Shown: positions 8,668-18,317, counted from the stretch's first letter. The stretch: 64,000 nucleotides of DNA from Rhodococcus sp. IEGM 1381 (GCF_030056795.1 NZ_JASHKQ010000001.1:186001-250000); one strand, 5' to 3'. The notes: a model not told the origin generated them from the letters alone. A program made the numbers and translations.

Positions 8668-9791
8668 TGGGTCTCCGTTGCATTCGAGTGTGCGAGCGCG
8701 CCACCGCGTTCGTCGATGCGCGCCACCTTGTAATACACGACCGCGCCGATCCAGACAACGAAGAACGTGCCGACGACGAGTTGGCCGGCGAGGTTGAGGT
8801 CGATGACGGCCAGTGCGTCCCACAGTCCACCGGTCAGCTCGAACTGCTCGGCAAGCAGGGTCAGCAGCTGCACCGTCCCGATCACCAGGGCTACGAAGAC
8901 CGAGAGGCCCGTCATCGTCATGTTGTAGTAGATCTTGCGGACCGGGGTGACGAACGCCCAGCCGTACGCCTTGGACATGAAGATGCCGTCGATCGTGTCC
9001 ATCGTGGTCATACCCGCGGCGAACAGGACCGGCAGCGCGATGATCGCCATCGGTGGGAGTCCGCCGGCGATAGCGGTCGTGCCGGCGATGGCGAGCAGGC
9101 CGACCTGAGTGGCGGTATCGAAACCGAGACCGAACAACAGCCCGAGCGGGTACATCTGCCACGAGTGGTTGATCATCTTGTCGTAGCGGCCCCGGAACAG
9201 TCGATTCATCAAGCCCCGCTTGGCCAGCAGCTCGTCGAGCCCGGCCTCGGTGAACTCACCGCGTTTCGCGCGCTGCCAGACTCCGACGATTCCAGCGAGG
9301 ACCGCGATGTTCAGCGCGGCGATGAGATAGAGGAAAGTTCCGGACACCAACGTGCCGATGATGCCGCCGACCCCGGCGAAGGCATCCTGGAATGCCGTCG
9401 CCTGCGAGGCGACGAAGGCAATCGCGGCGACGAACACGAAGACGACGGTCGAGTGCCCGAGCGAGAAGAACAGCCCGACGGCCAACGGCCGCTTGCCCTT
9501 CTGCAGTAGAAAGCGGGTGGTGTCGTCGATGGCGGCAATGTGATCGGCGTCGAACGCGTGCCGCAGACCGAGGGTGTACGCCAGCACGCCCGCTCCGGCG
9601 TAGACGAGGGTGCCGTCGGCACCGGTCAGGCCGTGAATACTCGGAATGGAGTCGTAGTGGGTGAACAGCCCCCACCCGATCACATGCAGGGCGGCAATGA
9701 AGCCGGCCATCGCCAGCAGCCGAGGAACCTCGTCGAGAGTGAATCGACTCTGCCGTCTGCCGAGTTCGACACGCGATAGCTCAATCGTCAT
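8664..9791 (-). CDS. NiCoT-family nickel/cobalt transporter
   Basis: Polytopic membrane protein of 375 residues (378 if the ATG at 9800 is used; the one at 9791 has GGAGA at better spacing). Family signatures are present in order: RHAFDADHIAAIDDTTR in the second membrane segment, LGFDTATQVGLLA and GMTTMDTIDGIFM. About eight membrane helices and a hydrophilic central loop match HoxN/NixA. It imports Ni2+ or Co2+, for urease, hydrogenase or cobalamin, none of which is encoded in this window. A perfect 16-bp inverted repeat lies just upstream; no cobalamin riboswitch is recognisable there. Confidence 0.9.
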   Translation of the reverse strand: MTIELSRVELGRRQSRFTLDEVPRLLAMAGFIAALHVIGWGLFTHYDSIPSIHGLTGADGTLVYAGAGVLAYTLGLRHAFDADHIAAIDDTTRFLLQKGKRPLAVGLFFSLGHSTVVFVFVAAIAFVASQATAFQDAFAGVGGIIGTLVSGTFLYLIAALNIAVLAGIVGVWQRAKRGEFTEAGLDELLAKRGLMNRLFRGRYDKMINHSWQMYPLGLLFGLGFDTATQVGLLAIAGTTAIAGGLPPMAIIALPVLFAAGMTTMDTIDGIFMSKAYGWAFVTPVRKIYYNMTMTGLSVFVALVIGTVQLLTLLAEQFELTGGLWDALAVIDLNLAGQLVVGTFFVVWIGAVVYYKVARIDERGGALAHSNATETQ

Positions 9792-9843
9792 GTCGATCAT
9801 TGTCTCCGATAACGACGATTTGCTCTTCCCTACAGCGCGCAGG

Positions 9844-9917
9844 TGACCTCAGCGCCCACTATTTCGGTCCGCAGGCGGGATCGCGATCGGTGAAGCGAAT
9901 TGTGGGCGCTGAGGTCA
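9844..9917. repeat. perfect 16-bp inverted repeat with 42-bp spacer upstream of NiCoT gene
   Basis: TGACCTCAGCGCCCAC at 9844-9859 is mirrored exactly at 9902-9917. The right arm covers the last codon and stop of the TetR gene (stop at 9915-9917, read on the minus strand), and the left arm lies 53 bases from the NiCoT start. Transcribed from either strand it would fold into a long stem, so it could attenuate or terminate the TetR transcript or act as a regulatory leader for the permease. A dispersed repeat is an alternative. Confidence 0.6.
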
Positions 9918-10532
9918 GTGCGACACCCCCAGGGCCCCCAGCGTCATTGCCCGCAGTACCGGACGAGCATTTCGTGACGGACTGCGTCCCGCGCTGTAGG
10001 GCGTCGAGTTGATCAGGCCGAAGACCGCGTGCGCTGTGGTGCGCGCATCGGCCTCGTTCAACTCCGGGTCGACGGCACACAGCACCTCGACCCACAGTTC
10101 CACGTATTCGCGCTGCATTCGGCGCACCTTGCGACGCGCTCCCTCGGGCAGGCTTTGCAGGTCACGATCCTGAATGCGAATGAATGCGGGTGTCTCGAAA
10201 GCGAAATCGAGGTGGAAATCGACCAAGGCCGACACTGTGCCCGCGGCGACGGCCTCTCGGCCGACCACCTCGCGCCCGCCGTCGAGCAGATACTCCGAGA
10301 TTCCGACCATCAATTCGACGAGCACCGCCTCCTTGTTCGGAAAATGGCGATAGACGGCCGGACCACTGATTCCGACTGCCGCACCCAGATCCTCGAGCCG
10401 CACGGAGGTGAACCCGCGATCGGCGAACAGCGATGCCGCGGCGTCGAGCAATTGCTGCCGACGCTCGGCCTTGCGTTGCTCGCGCACGGTCGTCGGCTTT
10501 TCCAACTCCTGCACCCCCTCGACCCTGGACAC
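9915..10532 (-). CDS. TetR-family regulator of leucine-degradation operon
   Basis: 205 residues from a GTG at 10532. The helix-turn-helix is visible at about residues 40-62 (LEDLGAAVGISGPAVYRHF). It is divergent from accD1 with a 90-bp gap holding three copies of TCAGTTA. In Mycobacterium tuberculosis a TetR regulator (Rv2506) sits at the equivalent edge of the accD1-accA1-fadE19 locus, which supports orthology by position. It probably represses the operon and itself, releasing DNA when a branched-chain acyl-CoA accumulates. The start lies next to one operator copy, so repression of its own gene would be tight. Confidence 0.87.
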   Translation of the reverse strand: MSRVEGVQELEKPTTVREQRKAERRQQLLDAAASLFADRGFTSVRLEDLGAAVGISGPAVYRHFPNKEAVLVELMVGISEYLLDGGREVVGREAVAAGTVSALVDFHLDFAFETPAFIRIQDRDLQSLPEGARRKVRRMQREYVELWVEVLCAVDPELNEADARTTAHAVFGLINSTPYSAGRSPSRNARPVLRAMTLGALGVSH

Positions 10533-10580
10533 TCAGTTAATCGTAGTTTACTATCATGTCAGTTATCAACCATTAACTGA
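10533..10580. promoter_or_regulatory. operator region with repeated TCAGTTA motifs
   Basis: TCAGTTAAT at 10533-10541 pairs with ATTAACTGA at 10572-10580 as a perfect 9-bp inverted repeat. A third copy, TCAGTTA at 10559-10565, forms a tighter 22-bp dyad with 10574-10580. The region is markedly AT-rich compared with its surroundings and separates the divergent TetR and accD1 genes. Three half-sites suggest cooperative binding of TetR dimers. Motif seen directly; binding inferred. Confidence 0.62.
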
Positions 10581-10622
10581 ACTCCTGCGACACCGACGTC
10601 CGACCCCTAAGGCGTGCACCTC

Positions 10623-12200
10623 ATGGCGATCGATACCGCTGCCAACCGCGCAGATCACGAGCTTCTCACCAGCGAACTCGCCGAACGGCTCGCCGCCGCA
10701 GCCCTCGGCGGCAACGAGAAGTCCCGGCAGCGGCACATCGCCCGCGGCAAGCTGCTCCCCCGCGACCGCGTCGACGAGCTGCTGGACCCGGGCAGCCCCT
10801 TCCTCGAAATCGCCCCACTGGCCGCCAACGGTCTGTACGACGACGAATGCCCCGGTGCCGGTGTCATCGCCGGCATCGGCCGCGTCTCCGGACGCGAGTG
10901 CGTGATCATCGCCAACGACGCCACCGTCAAGGGCGGCACCTACTACCCGATGACGGTCAAGAAGCATCTGCGCGCTCAGGAAATCGCGCTGCAGAACACC
11001 CTCCCGTGCATCTACCTCGTCGACTCCGGCGGCGCATTCCTGCCGCGCCAGGACGAGGTGTTTCCCGATCGCGACCACTTCGGCCGCATCTTCTTCAATC
11101 AGGCGACCATGAGCGCCAAAGGAATTGCACAAATTGCCGCCGTCATGGGCTCCTGCACCGCGGGCGGTGCCTACGTGCCTGCGATGAGCGACGAAGCGAT
11201 CATCGTCAAGAACCAGGGCACGATCTTCCTCGGCGGCCCGCCACTGGTGAAGGCCGCGACCGGCGAGGTCGTCACGGCCGAAGAACTCGGCGGTGGTGAT
11301 CTGCACTCGAAGATCTCTGGCGTCACCGACCATCTGGCCGACGACGATCGAGACGCACTGCGACGCGTGCGCCGCATCGTCTCCACCCTCGGGCCCCGCA
11401 CCCCACGGCCATGGGACGTCGTCACCACCCGCGAGCCCGTCGCCGATCAGAGCGAGATCTACGACGTCGTCCCCACCGATCCTCGCACCCCGTACGACGT
11501 GCGTGAAGTGATCACCCGGGTGGTCGATGCAGGCGAATTCGACGAGTTCAAGGCCGAATACGGCAAGACGCTCGTCACCGGATTCGCCCACCTCCACGGC
11601 CATCCCGTGGGGATTATCGCCAACAACGGCGTCCTGTTCGCCGAATCTGCCATGAAGGGCGCACATTTCATCGAGCTGTGCGACAAGCGCAGTATCCCGC
11701 TGGTCTTCCTGCAGAACATCACTGGCTTCATGGTCGGCCGCGACTACGAGGCAGGCGGCATCGCCAAGCACGGCGCGAAGATGGTGACGGCCGTGGCCTG
11801 CGCCCGCGTCCCGAAGATCACCGTCGTCATCGGCGGCTCCTACGGCGCGGGCAATTACTCCATGTGCGGCAGAGCATATTCGCCCCGCTTCCTGTTCATG
11901 TGGCCGAACGCGCGTATCTCGGTGATGGGCGGTGAGCAGGCCGCATCGGTGCTCGCCACGGTGCGCAGCGACCAGCTCGATGCAGCGGGCAAGCCCTGGG
12001 GCGACGAAGACCAGGAAGCGTTCAAAGCTCCGATCCGGGATCAGTACGAGAGTCAGGGCAACCCCTACTACTCGACGGCCCGGCTCTGGGACGACGGCAT
12101 CATCGACCCGGCCGATACCAGGCAGGTTCTCGGACTGGCTCTCTCGGCGTGCGCGAATGCGCCACTCGAGCCGGTCTCCTACGGCGTTTTCAGGATGTGA
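10623..12200 (+). CDS. accD1: acyl-CoA carboxylase beta (carboxyltransferase) subunit, methylcrotonyl-CoA type
   Basis: 525 residues from the ATG at 10623 (another in-frame ATG lies at 10614). The two carboxyltransferase domains are complete, including the oxyanion-type glycine motifs [16 protein letters not shown] and [16 protein letters not shown]. The sequence has the features of the 3-methylcrotonyl-CoA carboxylase beta subunit family. With the biotin-carrying AccA1 encoded next, it would carboxylate 3-methylcrotonyl-CoA in leucine breakdown. Gene order accD1-accA1-fadE19-MaoC-citE is the same as M. tuberculosis Rv2502c-Rv2498c, which gives the symbol. First gene of the operon behind the TCAGTTA operators. 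Confidence 0.9.
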   Translation: MAIDTAANRADHELLTSELAERLAAAALGGNEKSRQRHIARGKLLPRDRVDELLDPGSPFLEIAPLAANGLYDDECPGAGVIAGIGRVSGRECVIIANDATVKGGTYYPMTVKKHLRAQEIALQNTLPCIYLVDSGGAFLPRQDEVFPDRDHFGRIFFNQATMSAKGIAQIAAVMGSCTAGGAYVPAMSDEAIIVKNQGTIFLGGPPLVKAATGEVVTAEELGGGDLHSKISGVTDHLADDDRDALRRVRRIVSTLGPRTPRPWDVVTTREPVADQSEIYDVVPTDPRTPYDVREVITRVVDAGEFDEFKAEYGKTLVTGFAHLHGHPVGIIANNGVLFAESAMKGAHFIELCDKRSIPLVFLQNITGFMVGRDYEAGGIAKHGAKMVTAVACARVPKITVVIGGSYGAGNYSMCGRAYSPRFLFMWPNARISVMGGEQAASVLATVRSDQLDAAGKPWGDEDQEAFKAPIRDQYESQGNPYYSTARLWDDGIIDPADTRQVLGLALSACANAPLEPVSYGVFRM

Positions 12201-12207
12201 GAGACAC

Positions 12208-14202
12208 ATGACCACGATAGACACCATTCTGATCGCCAACCGAGGCGAGATCGCCGTCCGAGTGGCACGCACGCTGCGTCGCATGGGGATTCGCACCGTC
12301 GCCGTCTACAGCGATGCGGACGCCGACGCCCGGCACGTCCGCGAAGCCGATACCGCAGTACGACTCGGCCCCGCCAGCGCTCGCGAGAGCTACCTCGACA
12401 TCGACAAGGTGATCGCTGCCGCGAAAGCCACCGGCGCGCAGGGAATTCATCCGGGATACGGCTTCCTGTCCGAGAACTCGGAGTTCGCAACGGCCTGTGC
12501 CGCTGCCGGAATCGCCTTCCTCGGGCCGCCGGCCAAGGCCATCGAAGTGATGGGCGACAAGATCGCCGCCAAGGCCGCCGTCAGCGCCTTCGGCGTCCCC
12601 GTCGTACCCGGAATTTCCCGACCGGGCCTGACTGACGAGGACCTCATCGCCGGCGCACCCGACGTCGGATTCCCCGTCCTGGTCAAGCCGTCCGCAGGTG
12701 GCGGTGGCAAGGGTATGCGTCTGGTCGAACGCGCTGAGGACCTCCCCGCGGCTTTGATCAGCGCTCGCCGTGAAGCGGCCTCCTCGTTCGGTGACGACAC
12801 CCTCTTCCTCGAACGATTCGTGTTGCGGCCGCGGCACATCGAGGTGCAGATCCTCGCCGACGGACACGGCAACGTCATCCATCTCGGCGAGCGGGAATGC
12901 AGCCTGCAGCGGCGGCATCAGAAGGTCATCGAAGAGGCACCGTCACCGCTACTCGACGAACAGACCCGGGCGCGTATCGGCGAGGCCGCCTGCAACACCG
13001 CTCGCAGCGTCGACTACTCCGGTGCCGGCACAGTGGAATTCATCGTCTCGGCCGACAGCCCGGACGAGTTCTTCTTCATGGAGATGAACACCCGCCTGCA
13101 GGTCGAGCACCCGGTCACTGAGATGGTCACCGGACTCGACCTCGTCGAATGGCAGGTCCGGGTAGCTGCCGGTGAAGCGCTCACTCTGAGCCAGAACGAC
13201 ATTCAGCTGACCGGCCACGCTATCGAGGCCCGCGTCTACGCCGAGGATCCCGGCCGTGGATTCCTCCCCACCGGCGGCACCGTCGTCGGATTGCGAGAAC
13301 CAACCGGCCCAGGCATCCGCGTCGACTCCGGCCTCGCCGTCGGAACCGAGGTGGGCAGCAACTACGACCCGATGCTCTCGAAGGTCGTCGCGTACGGCCC
13401 CGACCGCAGCACGGCGCTACGTAGCTTGGATCGGGCGCTCGCCGACACCGCCGTGCTCGGAGTCGTCACGAACATCGAGTTCGCGCGATTCCTGCTCGCC
13501 GACAACGACGTCCGAGCCGGCAACCTCGACACCGGGCTTCTCGACCGCCGAGTCGAGGATTTCGTCGCCGCAGAGGCAAGCGACGAGGCGCTGATCGCCG
13601 CGGCAGCCATCGCCTGGCTCGATGTGTGGCAGGCGGCAGGCCAGGACATCTGGGGTACGCCGTCGGGATGGCGAGTGGGAGCGCACGCTCCGTTTCACTG
13701 CCGTCTGGCATCCGGAGGGCGCACAGCTCACGTGTCCATCAACGGGACCCTCGATGCGGCGACGGTCGTAGTCGACGACGGAATGCCGCGCACCCTGCGC
13801 GCAGTGGCCACCGAAAATTCCGTGGATGTGGTGCTCGATGATCGACGCGAGACGATGACGTTCGCCCGAAGCGGTTCGGCCACCTGGGTTTCCAATCCTC
13901 GTGGCACCTGGCGTGTCGATCGGATTGCCGAGCCCAGTGTGCGCGAGAACGAAGCGCACTCCGGGGACGCCGAGATCCTCTCACCGATGCCGGGTTCGAT
14001 CATCGCGATCGGAACCACCACCGGCAGTGCTGTCACCGCAGGCTCGGCCATCGTCGTCGTCGAGGCGATGAAGATGGAACACACTCTCACTACCCCGATC
14101 GACGGCACCGTCGAACTCACTGTTGCAGTGGGGGACCAGGTCCGCGTAGACCAGATCCTCGCCCGAATCGTTCCCACCGACCCCGAACAGGACCAGCCAT
14201 GA
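12208..14202 (+). CDS. accA1: acyl-CoA carboxylase alpha subunit (biotin carboxylase plus biotin carrier)
   Basis: 664 residues starting [20 protein letters not shown] at 12208, after GAGAG. Domains in order: biotin carboxylase N-domain, ATP-grasp with the glycine loop [13 protein letters not shown], the [15 protein letters not shown] motif, the biotin carboxylase C-domain, a linker, and a C-terminal biotinyl domain with EAMKM where Lys622 would be biotinylated. It charges biotin with bicarbonate using ATP and passes the carboxyl group to AccD1. Seven bases separate it from accD1 and it overlaps fadE19 by four. Confidence 0.92.
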   Translation: MTTIDTILIANRGEIAVRVARTLRRMGIRTVAVYSDADADARHVREADTAVRLGPASARESYLDIDKVIAAAKATGAQGIHPGYGFLSENSEFATACAAAGIAFLGPPAKAIEVMGDKIAAKAAVSAFGVPVVPGISRPGLTDEDLIAGAPDVGFPVLVKPSAGGGGKGMRLVERAEDLPAALISARREAASSFGDDTLFLERFVLRPRHIEVQILADGHGNVIHLGERECSLQRRHQKVIEEAPSPLLDEQTRARIGEAACNTARSVDYSGAGTVEFIVSADSPDEFFFMEMNTRLQVEHPVTEMVTGLDLVEWQVRVAAGEALTLSQNDIQLTGHAIEARVYAEDPGRGFLPTGGTVVGLREPTGPGIRVDSGLAVGTEVGSNYDPMLSKVVAYGPDRSTALRSLDRALADTAVLGVVTNIEFARFLLADNDVRAGNLDTGLLDRRVEDFVAAEASDEALIAAAAIAWLDVWQAAGQDIWGTPSGWRVGAHAPFHCRLASGGRTAHVSINGTLDAATVVVDDGMPRTLRAVATENSVDVVLDDRRETMTFARSGSATWVSNPRGTWRVDRIAEPSVRENEAHSGDAEILSPMPGSIIAIGTTTGSAVTAGSAIVVVEAMKMEHTLTTPIDGTVELTVAVGDQVRVDQILARIVPTDPEQDQP

Positions 14203-15365
14203 CCGATCATCTGTCTTCGTCGAATCTGCCCGACGAGTACCAGCAACTGGTGAAGTCCGTTGCCGACTTCACTCGAACGGTCGTCACGCCGGTCTCGGCG
14301 AAGCATGATGCCGAGCACTCGTTCCCGTACGAGGTCGTCGCCGGGATGGCCGAGATGGGCCTGTTCGGTCTGCCGTTCCCCGAGGAGTACGGCGGTATGG
14401 GCGGCGACTACTTCGCCCTGTGCCTGGCACTCGAAGAGCTCGGCAAGGTCGATCAGAGCGTCGCGATGACGCTCGAAGCCGGCGTCTCGCTCGGTGCCAT
14501 GCCGGTGTATCGCTTCGGCAACGACGCCCAGAAGGAGCAGTGGCTACCCAAGCTCACCGCGGGTGAAGCCTTGGCCGCGTTCGGCCTCACCGAGCCCGGT
14601 GCCGGTAGTGACGCGGGCGGCACCAAGACCACCGCCAAGCGTGACGGCGGCGACTGGATCATCAACGGCAGCAAGCAGTTCATCACCAACTCCGGCACCG
14701 ACATCACCGAACTCGTCACCGTCACCGCGGTGACCGGCGTCGACGAGACAACCGGACGCAAGCAGATCTCCTCGATCCTCGTCCCCACCGACACCCCCGG
14801 GTTCGTGGCCGAGGCTCCGTACAACAAGGTCGGCTGGAACGCGTCGGACACGCACCCGCTCAGCTTCACCGATGTGCGAGTGCCCCAGGAGAATCTGCTC
14901 GGCCAGGAAGGCCGCGGGTACGCGAACTTCCTGCACATCCTCGACGAAGGCCGCATTGCGATCGCCGCGGTATCGGTCGGAGCCGCGCAGGGCTGCGTCG
15001 ACGAGAGCGTCAAGTACGCCAAGGAACGTGAAGCGTTCGGTCAACCTATCGGCCGCAACCAGGCGATCTCGTTCAAGATCGCTCGTATGGAGGCCCGCGC
15101 CCACACCGCGCGGACGGCGTACTACGACGCAGCGGCATTGATGTTGGCGGGCAAGCCGTTCAAGAAGGCAGCGTCCATCGCCAAGCTTGTCGCCTCCGAG
15201 GCTGCCATGGACAACGCGCGCGATGCCACGCAGATCCACGGCGGCTACGGTTTCATGAACGAGTACGTCGTCGCCCGTCACTACCGCGACAGCAAGATCC
15301 TCGAAATCGGCGAGGGTACAACCGAGGTTCAGCTGATGCTGATCGCCCGGAGCCTGGGACTGTGA
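14199..15365 (+). CDS. fadE19: acyl-CoA dehydrogenase (isovaleryl/short-branched-chain type)
   Basis: 388 residues. Complete acyl-CoA dehydrogenase fold: N-terminal helical domain, beta-domain with [14 protein letters not shown] and the flavin-contact ITNSG segment, and a C-terminal helical domain with [16 protein letters not shown]. The general base is probably Glu372 in EIGEGTTE. In the leucine pathway this step converts isovaleryl-CoA to 3-methylcrotonyl-CoA, the substrate of the carboxylase encoded just upstream; broader branched-chain specificity is possible. Overlaps accA1 (ATGA) and the MaoC gene (GTGA). Confidence 0.88.
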   Translation: MTDHLSSSNLPDEYQQLVKSVADFTRTVVTPVSAKHDAEHSFPYEVVAGMAEMGLFGLPFPEEYGGMGGDYFALCLALEELGKVDQSVAMTLEAGVSLGAMPVYRFGNDAQKEQWLPKLTAGEALAAFGLTEPGAGSDAGGTKTTAKRDGGDWIINGSKQFITNSGTDITELVTVTAVTGVDETTGRKQISSILVPTDTPGFVAEAPYNKVGWNASDTHPLSFTDVRVPQENLLGQEGRGYANFLHILDEGRIAIAAVSVGAAQGCVDESVKYAKEREAFGQPIGRNQAISFKIARMEARAHTARTAYYDAAALMLAGKPFKKAASIAKLVASEAAMDNARDATQIHGGYGFMNEYVVARHYRDSKILEIGEGTTEVQLMLIARSLGL

Positions 15366-15847
15366 GCGACAAGCGCATTCGGCAACGCGGCCTGTGGTTC
15401 GAGGAGATGGAGCTCGGCACCGTCTACGAACACCGTCCGGGACGGACCATCACCGAGGCCGACAACACGCTGTTCACCACGCAGACGATGAACACCCAAG
15501 CATTACACCTCGACGCAGCCTACAGCGAGACAACACCTTTCGGCCAGCGACTGGTGAACTCGATGTTCACGGTCTCGACCCTGGTCGGGTTGTCGGTGAC
15601 GCAGTTGACCCAGGGCACCATCGTCGCCAATCTCGGCTTCTCCGAGGTCTCCTTTCCCAAGCCGCTGTTCCACGGCGACACGCTGTACGCGGAGACGGTG
15701 ATCTCGGACAAGCGCGAGTCGAAGTCTCGCCCCGGCGAAGGCATCGTGACGTTCACCCACACCGGTCGAAATCAGCACGGGGACGTCGTCGCCATCGCGG
15801 TCCGCAAGACGCTGGTACGTATGCAACCTTCGGAGGACCCTTCGTGA
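15362..15847 (+). CDS. MaoC-like dehydratase of leucine operon
   Basis: 161 residues from a GTG overlapping the fadE19 stop. It has a hot-dog fold of the MaoC/(R)-specific hydratase class, with the segment HLDAAYSETTPFG that supplies the catalytic Asp. The His of the canonical hydratase-2 motif is not visible; an Asn (VNSMF) stands there. The counterpart in M. tuberculosis is Rv2499c. It probably hydrates the enoyl-CoA (methylglutaconyl-CoA) made by the carboxylase, yielding 3-hydroxy-3-methylglutaryl-CoA for the lyase encoded next. The assignment to that step is inferred from operon order. Confidence 0.8.
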   Translation: MSDKRIRQRGLWFEEMELGTVYEHRPGRTITEADNTLFTTQTMNTQALHLDAAYSETTPFGQRLVNSMFTVSTLVGLSVTQLTQGTIVANLGFSEVSFPKPLFHGDTLYAETVISDKRESKSRPGEGIVTFTHTGRNQHGDVVAIAVRKTLVRMQPSEDPS

Positions 15848-16656
15848 CCTGGGTTTCGACGGGGCCGGCATGGCTGTTCTGCCCGGCAGATCGGCCCGAG
15901 CGATACGAAAAGGCCGCAGCCCGAGCAGATGTGGTCATCCTCGATCTCGAAGACGCTGTCGGTTCCGCGGACAAGGCCGGAGCTCGCGAGTCCGTGGTGT
16001 CGACCGTTCTGGACCCATCGCGCACCATCGTCCGCATCAATGCGCACGGCACCGACGATCAGGCCGCGGATCTCCAGGCGTTGAAGCAGACCGAGTACAC
16101 GACCGTCATGCTGCCCAAATGTGAATCGTCCGAACACATTTTCGCTCTGGCTCCGCTGAACGTCGTCGCGTTGATCGAATCTCCACTCGGTGCAATGACG
16201 GTGTTCGACGCACTCGCTGCCGACAACGCCATCGGTGCCATGTGGGGTGCCGAGGATCTGGTGGCCTCCATGGGTGGCAACTCGAGCAGGCTTTCCAACG
16301 GCCAGTATCGTGCTGTGGCGCAGCATGTTCGGTCGCAGACGCTACTGGCCGCGAAGGCGCGCGGGGTGTTCGCGCTCGATTCGGTGTTCCTCGATATCCC
16401 CGATCTCGACGGGGTCCGCGTGGAGGCCGACGACGCCGTGGCCGTCGGCTTCGACGGCAAGGTGGCCATTCACCCGAGCCACATCCCCGTCATTCGCCAG
16501 GCCTATGCGCCCACTGCCAAGGAAATCGACTGGGCCACCGCCGTACTCGACGCCGTCTCACACAATCGCGGCGTCTTCACCTTCCGTGGCCAGATGGTCG
16601 ATGCCCCGGTGCTCGCGCATGCTCGACGCATCATCGCGCGTAGGCCGCCGAACTGA
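15844..16656 (+). CDS. CitE-like beta-hydroxyacyl-CoA lyase
   Basis: 270 residues from a GTG overlapping the MaoC stop (the frame is open upstream, but only in the shadow of the MaoC gene). HpcH/HpaI-type TIM barrel with the metal and substrate motifs ILDLEDAVGSADK, LIESPLGA and GAEDLVASMGG. Free-standing CitE-like proteins are not citrate lyases; the mycobacterial homologue Rv2498c has been assigned as a 3-hydroxy-3-methylglutaryl-CoA-cleaving lyase. Here it would end leucine degradation by releasing acetyl-CoA and acetoacetate. Last gene of the operon, with no obvious hairpin terminator before the convergent remnant at 16670. Confidence 0.86.
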   Translation: MTWVSTGPAWLFCPADRPERYEKAAARADVVILDLEDAVGSADKAGARESVVSTVLDPSRTIVRINAHGTDDQAADLQALKQTEYTTVMLPKCESSEHIFALAPLNVVALIESPLGAMTVFDALAADNAIGAMWGAEDLVASMGGNSSRLSNGQYRAVAQHVRSQTLLAAKARGVFALDSVFLDIPDLDGVRVEADDAVAVGFDGKVAIHPSHIPVIRQAYAPTAKEIDWATAVLDAVSHNRGVFTFRGQMVDAPVLAHARRIIARRPPN

Positions 16657-16669
16657 ACACGGACTTCGG

Positions 16670-17094
16670 TTAGGCACGTGTACTGACCCACAGCATCACT
16701 ACTGTGTAGCTCACCTCCAGCAGGGCTACCCCTATCGACAGCTCCATCGAAGACGTCGTGTAGGTCCGGCTCTGGACAGTGGCACCGTTCAAGTGATGCA
16801 TCGAATGTATCGATCCCATCGCAGACAGGTGCACCGCCGACATCACGGTCGCCATCGTGGCGGATCGGGCCCACGCCCGCGGAGTGGGTCTGTGCACCAG
16901 GTGCCACCCGCACCACGCGCATCCTATGGCCAGGAGCGCGACGGCCACCTGCTGAACGGGGGTGAATGCACCGATCGACAAATATGAAGTGCCAGAACGA
17001 CTACAGAGATTGCGAGGGCAATCGCACCGCGCACGCTGACCGGTTGCTCCGGACGCCGCCAGGACCCGACGGGCGCCCCGACCGCGTACGTCAT
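16670..17094 (-). pseudogene. small membrane protein gene broken by a frameshift
   Basis: An ATG at 17094 overlaps the stop of the permease remnant (ATGA) and opens MTYAVGAPVGSW with a hydrophobic helix ending VVVLALH, but that frame closes at 16924. From about 16981 an adjacent frame continues with LSIGAFTPVQQVAVALLAIG and a further helix to 16670. Adding one T in the run at 16981-16986 would join both parts into a single protein of about 140 residues with three membrane segments. It was probably cotranscribed with the permease. No family recognised. A sequencing error cannot be excluded. Confidence 0.5.
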
Positions 17095-17519
17095 TCGCGG
17101 TGACGCCCCATCTCTGCGTACAGGCGCGGTGAGCTCGACCGCAATCGGGTCGAGGCCATCACGCCGAGCACAGCGAAGACCAACAGAAGACTCGGCAGGA
17201 TCCAGACCAACGCACCGCCGGATGCGATGAGAAGGCCGAAATTCGCAACCGCGTACGCCAGGATCGCGGTCAATGCCAACCCAGCGACGAGTGGAGCAAC
17301 GAAGGTGCGCAGTATATTTCGATCCAGTTCTCGATTCTTGGCAAAGAAGGCGACGATCGCGAATGAGCACAGCGCCATCAGTGAGATCACGCCGAGAGTG
17401 CCGAGATTGGTCAGCCAGGTGAACATAGCGAGCACTGGGTCCTGAGAAGTGCTCGCGAACAGTGCGACGACGACGAGCGCAAGTGCCGACTGCAAGTGTT
17501 GTGCTGCAACGGTACCCGC
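17091..17519 (-). pseudogene. APC-family amino acid permease, C-terminal remnant
   Basis: From about 17519 the minus strand encodes some 140 residues with four membrane helices resembling the last helices of amino acid-polyamine-organocation permeases, for example DPVLAMFTWLTNLGTLGVIS, AIVAFFAKNRELDRN and the ending ARLYAEMGR-like tail. Intact family members have about 450-500 residues and twelve helices, so two thirds are missing. Upstream of 17519 the sequence turns AT-rich and becomes the leader of the TetR gene on the other strand. No start codon is convincing. Interpreted as deletion of the 5' part. Confidence 0.65.
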
Positions 17520-17660
17520 ATTTCCTACGTTTGTAGTAAATACTGGGCGTACTGTGTTGCCCGCATATTTCTGCTGGGTAAAACGCTGTGTAAATCTGGG
17601 GCAGGTAGGACGCGCGGAGGTGTCCGCGATTGAATGGACAGCACTGGAGGTGGTGCACGG

Positions 17661-18251
17661 ATGCCCAAAAAAGTCGACCACGACGAGCGCCGGAGAGAAA
17701 TTGTCGGCGCGGTGTGGCGGGTGCTGGCCGATCGCGGACTGTCGGCGCTGAGCATGCGCGCGATCGCCGATGAGGCCGGCTACGCCAACGGAGTGCTCGC
17801 CTACTATTTCGCGAACAAGAACGAGGTCCTACAGGTCGCGTACGAGCACGTCTACCACGCCACCAACGAGCGCGTCGACGCCGCGGCAGGCGATGCCCGC
17901 GGAGTCGATGCACTGCGCATTCTGTGCCGCGAGATCCTCCCGCTCACGGAGGAAAGCCTCCTGGAGGCCCGAATCGCCACGAGCTTGTGGCAGCGAGCGA
18001 TGTACGACCCCGTGATAGGTCGAATCAACATCGACGCTTGGGCGGACTGGCGGATACGGATCACGGACTGTCTCCAGCAAGCCCTCGACGACGGACACAT
18101 CCGCGAGACCGATGTCGTCGTGGCCGCGGACCGAGTGCTGTCCATGCTCATGGGCGTGCAAGTCATGGCCGTCCTCGATCCGGAGGCCATGACGTCCTCG
18201 CACCAGATGGGCATGCTCGAAGATTCCATCGGTGATCTCCTGCCGAAGTGA
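17661..18251 (+). CDS. TetR-family regulator (BetI-like C-terminal domain)
   Basis: 196 residues from the ATG at 17661, preceded by GGAGG 12 bases upstream; an in-frame start at 17634 is possible. The helix-turn-helix reads IADEAGYANGVLAYYFANK, and the C-terminal domain resembles the TetR_C_6/BetI group. It is divergent from the permease remnant and convergent with the succinate-semialdehyde dehydrogenase gene, so its original target may be the decayed permease. Ligand unknown. Confidence 0.85.
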   Translation: MPKKVDHDERRREIVGAVWRVLADRGLSALSMRAIADEAGYANGVLAYYFANKNEVLQVAYEHVYHATNERVDAAAGDARGVDALRILCREILPLTEESLLEARIATSLWQRAMYDPVIGRINIDAWADWRIRITDCLQQALDDGHIRETDVVVAADRVLSMLMGVQVMAVLDPEAMTSSHQMGMLEDSIGDLLPK

Positions 18252-18262
18252 GGTGAACGATT

Positions 18263-18300
18263 CGCCGGGGTGGGTCGGCTGATTCCCACCCACCCCGGCG
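18263..18300. terminator. GC-rich hairpin between convergent genes
   Basis: A perfect 13-bp stem pairs 18263-18275 with 18288-18300 around a 12-base loop. It lies 11 bases after the TetR stop and 17 bases before the dehydrogenase stop on the other strand. No U-tract follows on either side, so it resembles the T-less bidirectional hairpins of actinomycetes. The structure is certain; the function is inferred. Confidence 0.65.
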
Positions 18301-18317
18301 GATCGACGATTGCCGAT

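Noticed and set aside
6463..8733. Long plus-strand open frame of about 750 codons
   Set aside because: It runs across the SDR gene and antisense to the lipase; composition is Arg/Gly-rich with no domain, typical of a shadow frame.
9801..9914. Cobalamin riboswitch upstream of the NiCoT gene
   Set aside because: No B12-box-like sequence is visible; only the inverted repeat is supported.
10566..12296. Minus-strand open frame of about 570 codons
   Set aside because: Antisense to accD1, which shows full carboxyltransferase motifs; no ribosome binding site or family.
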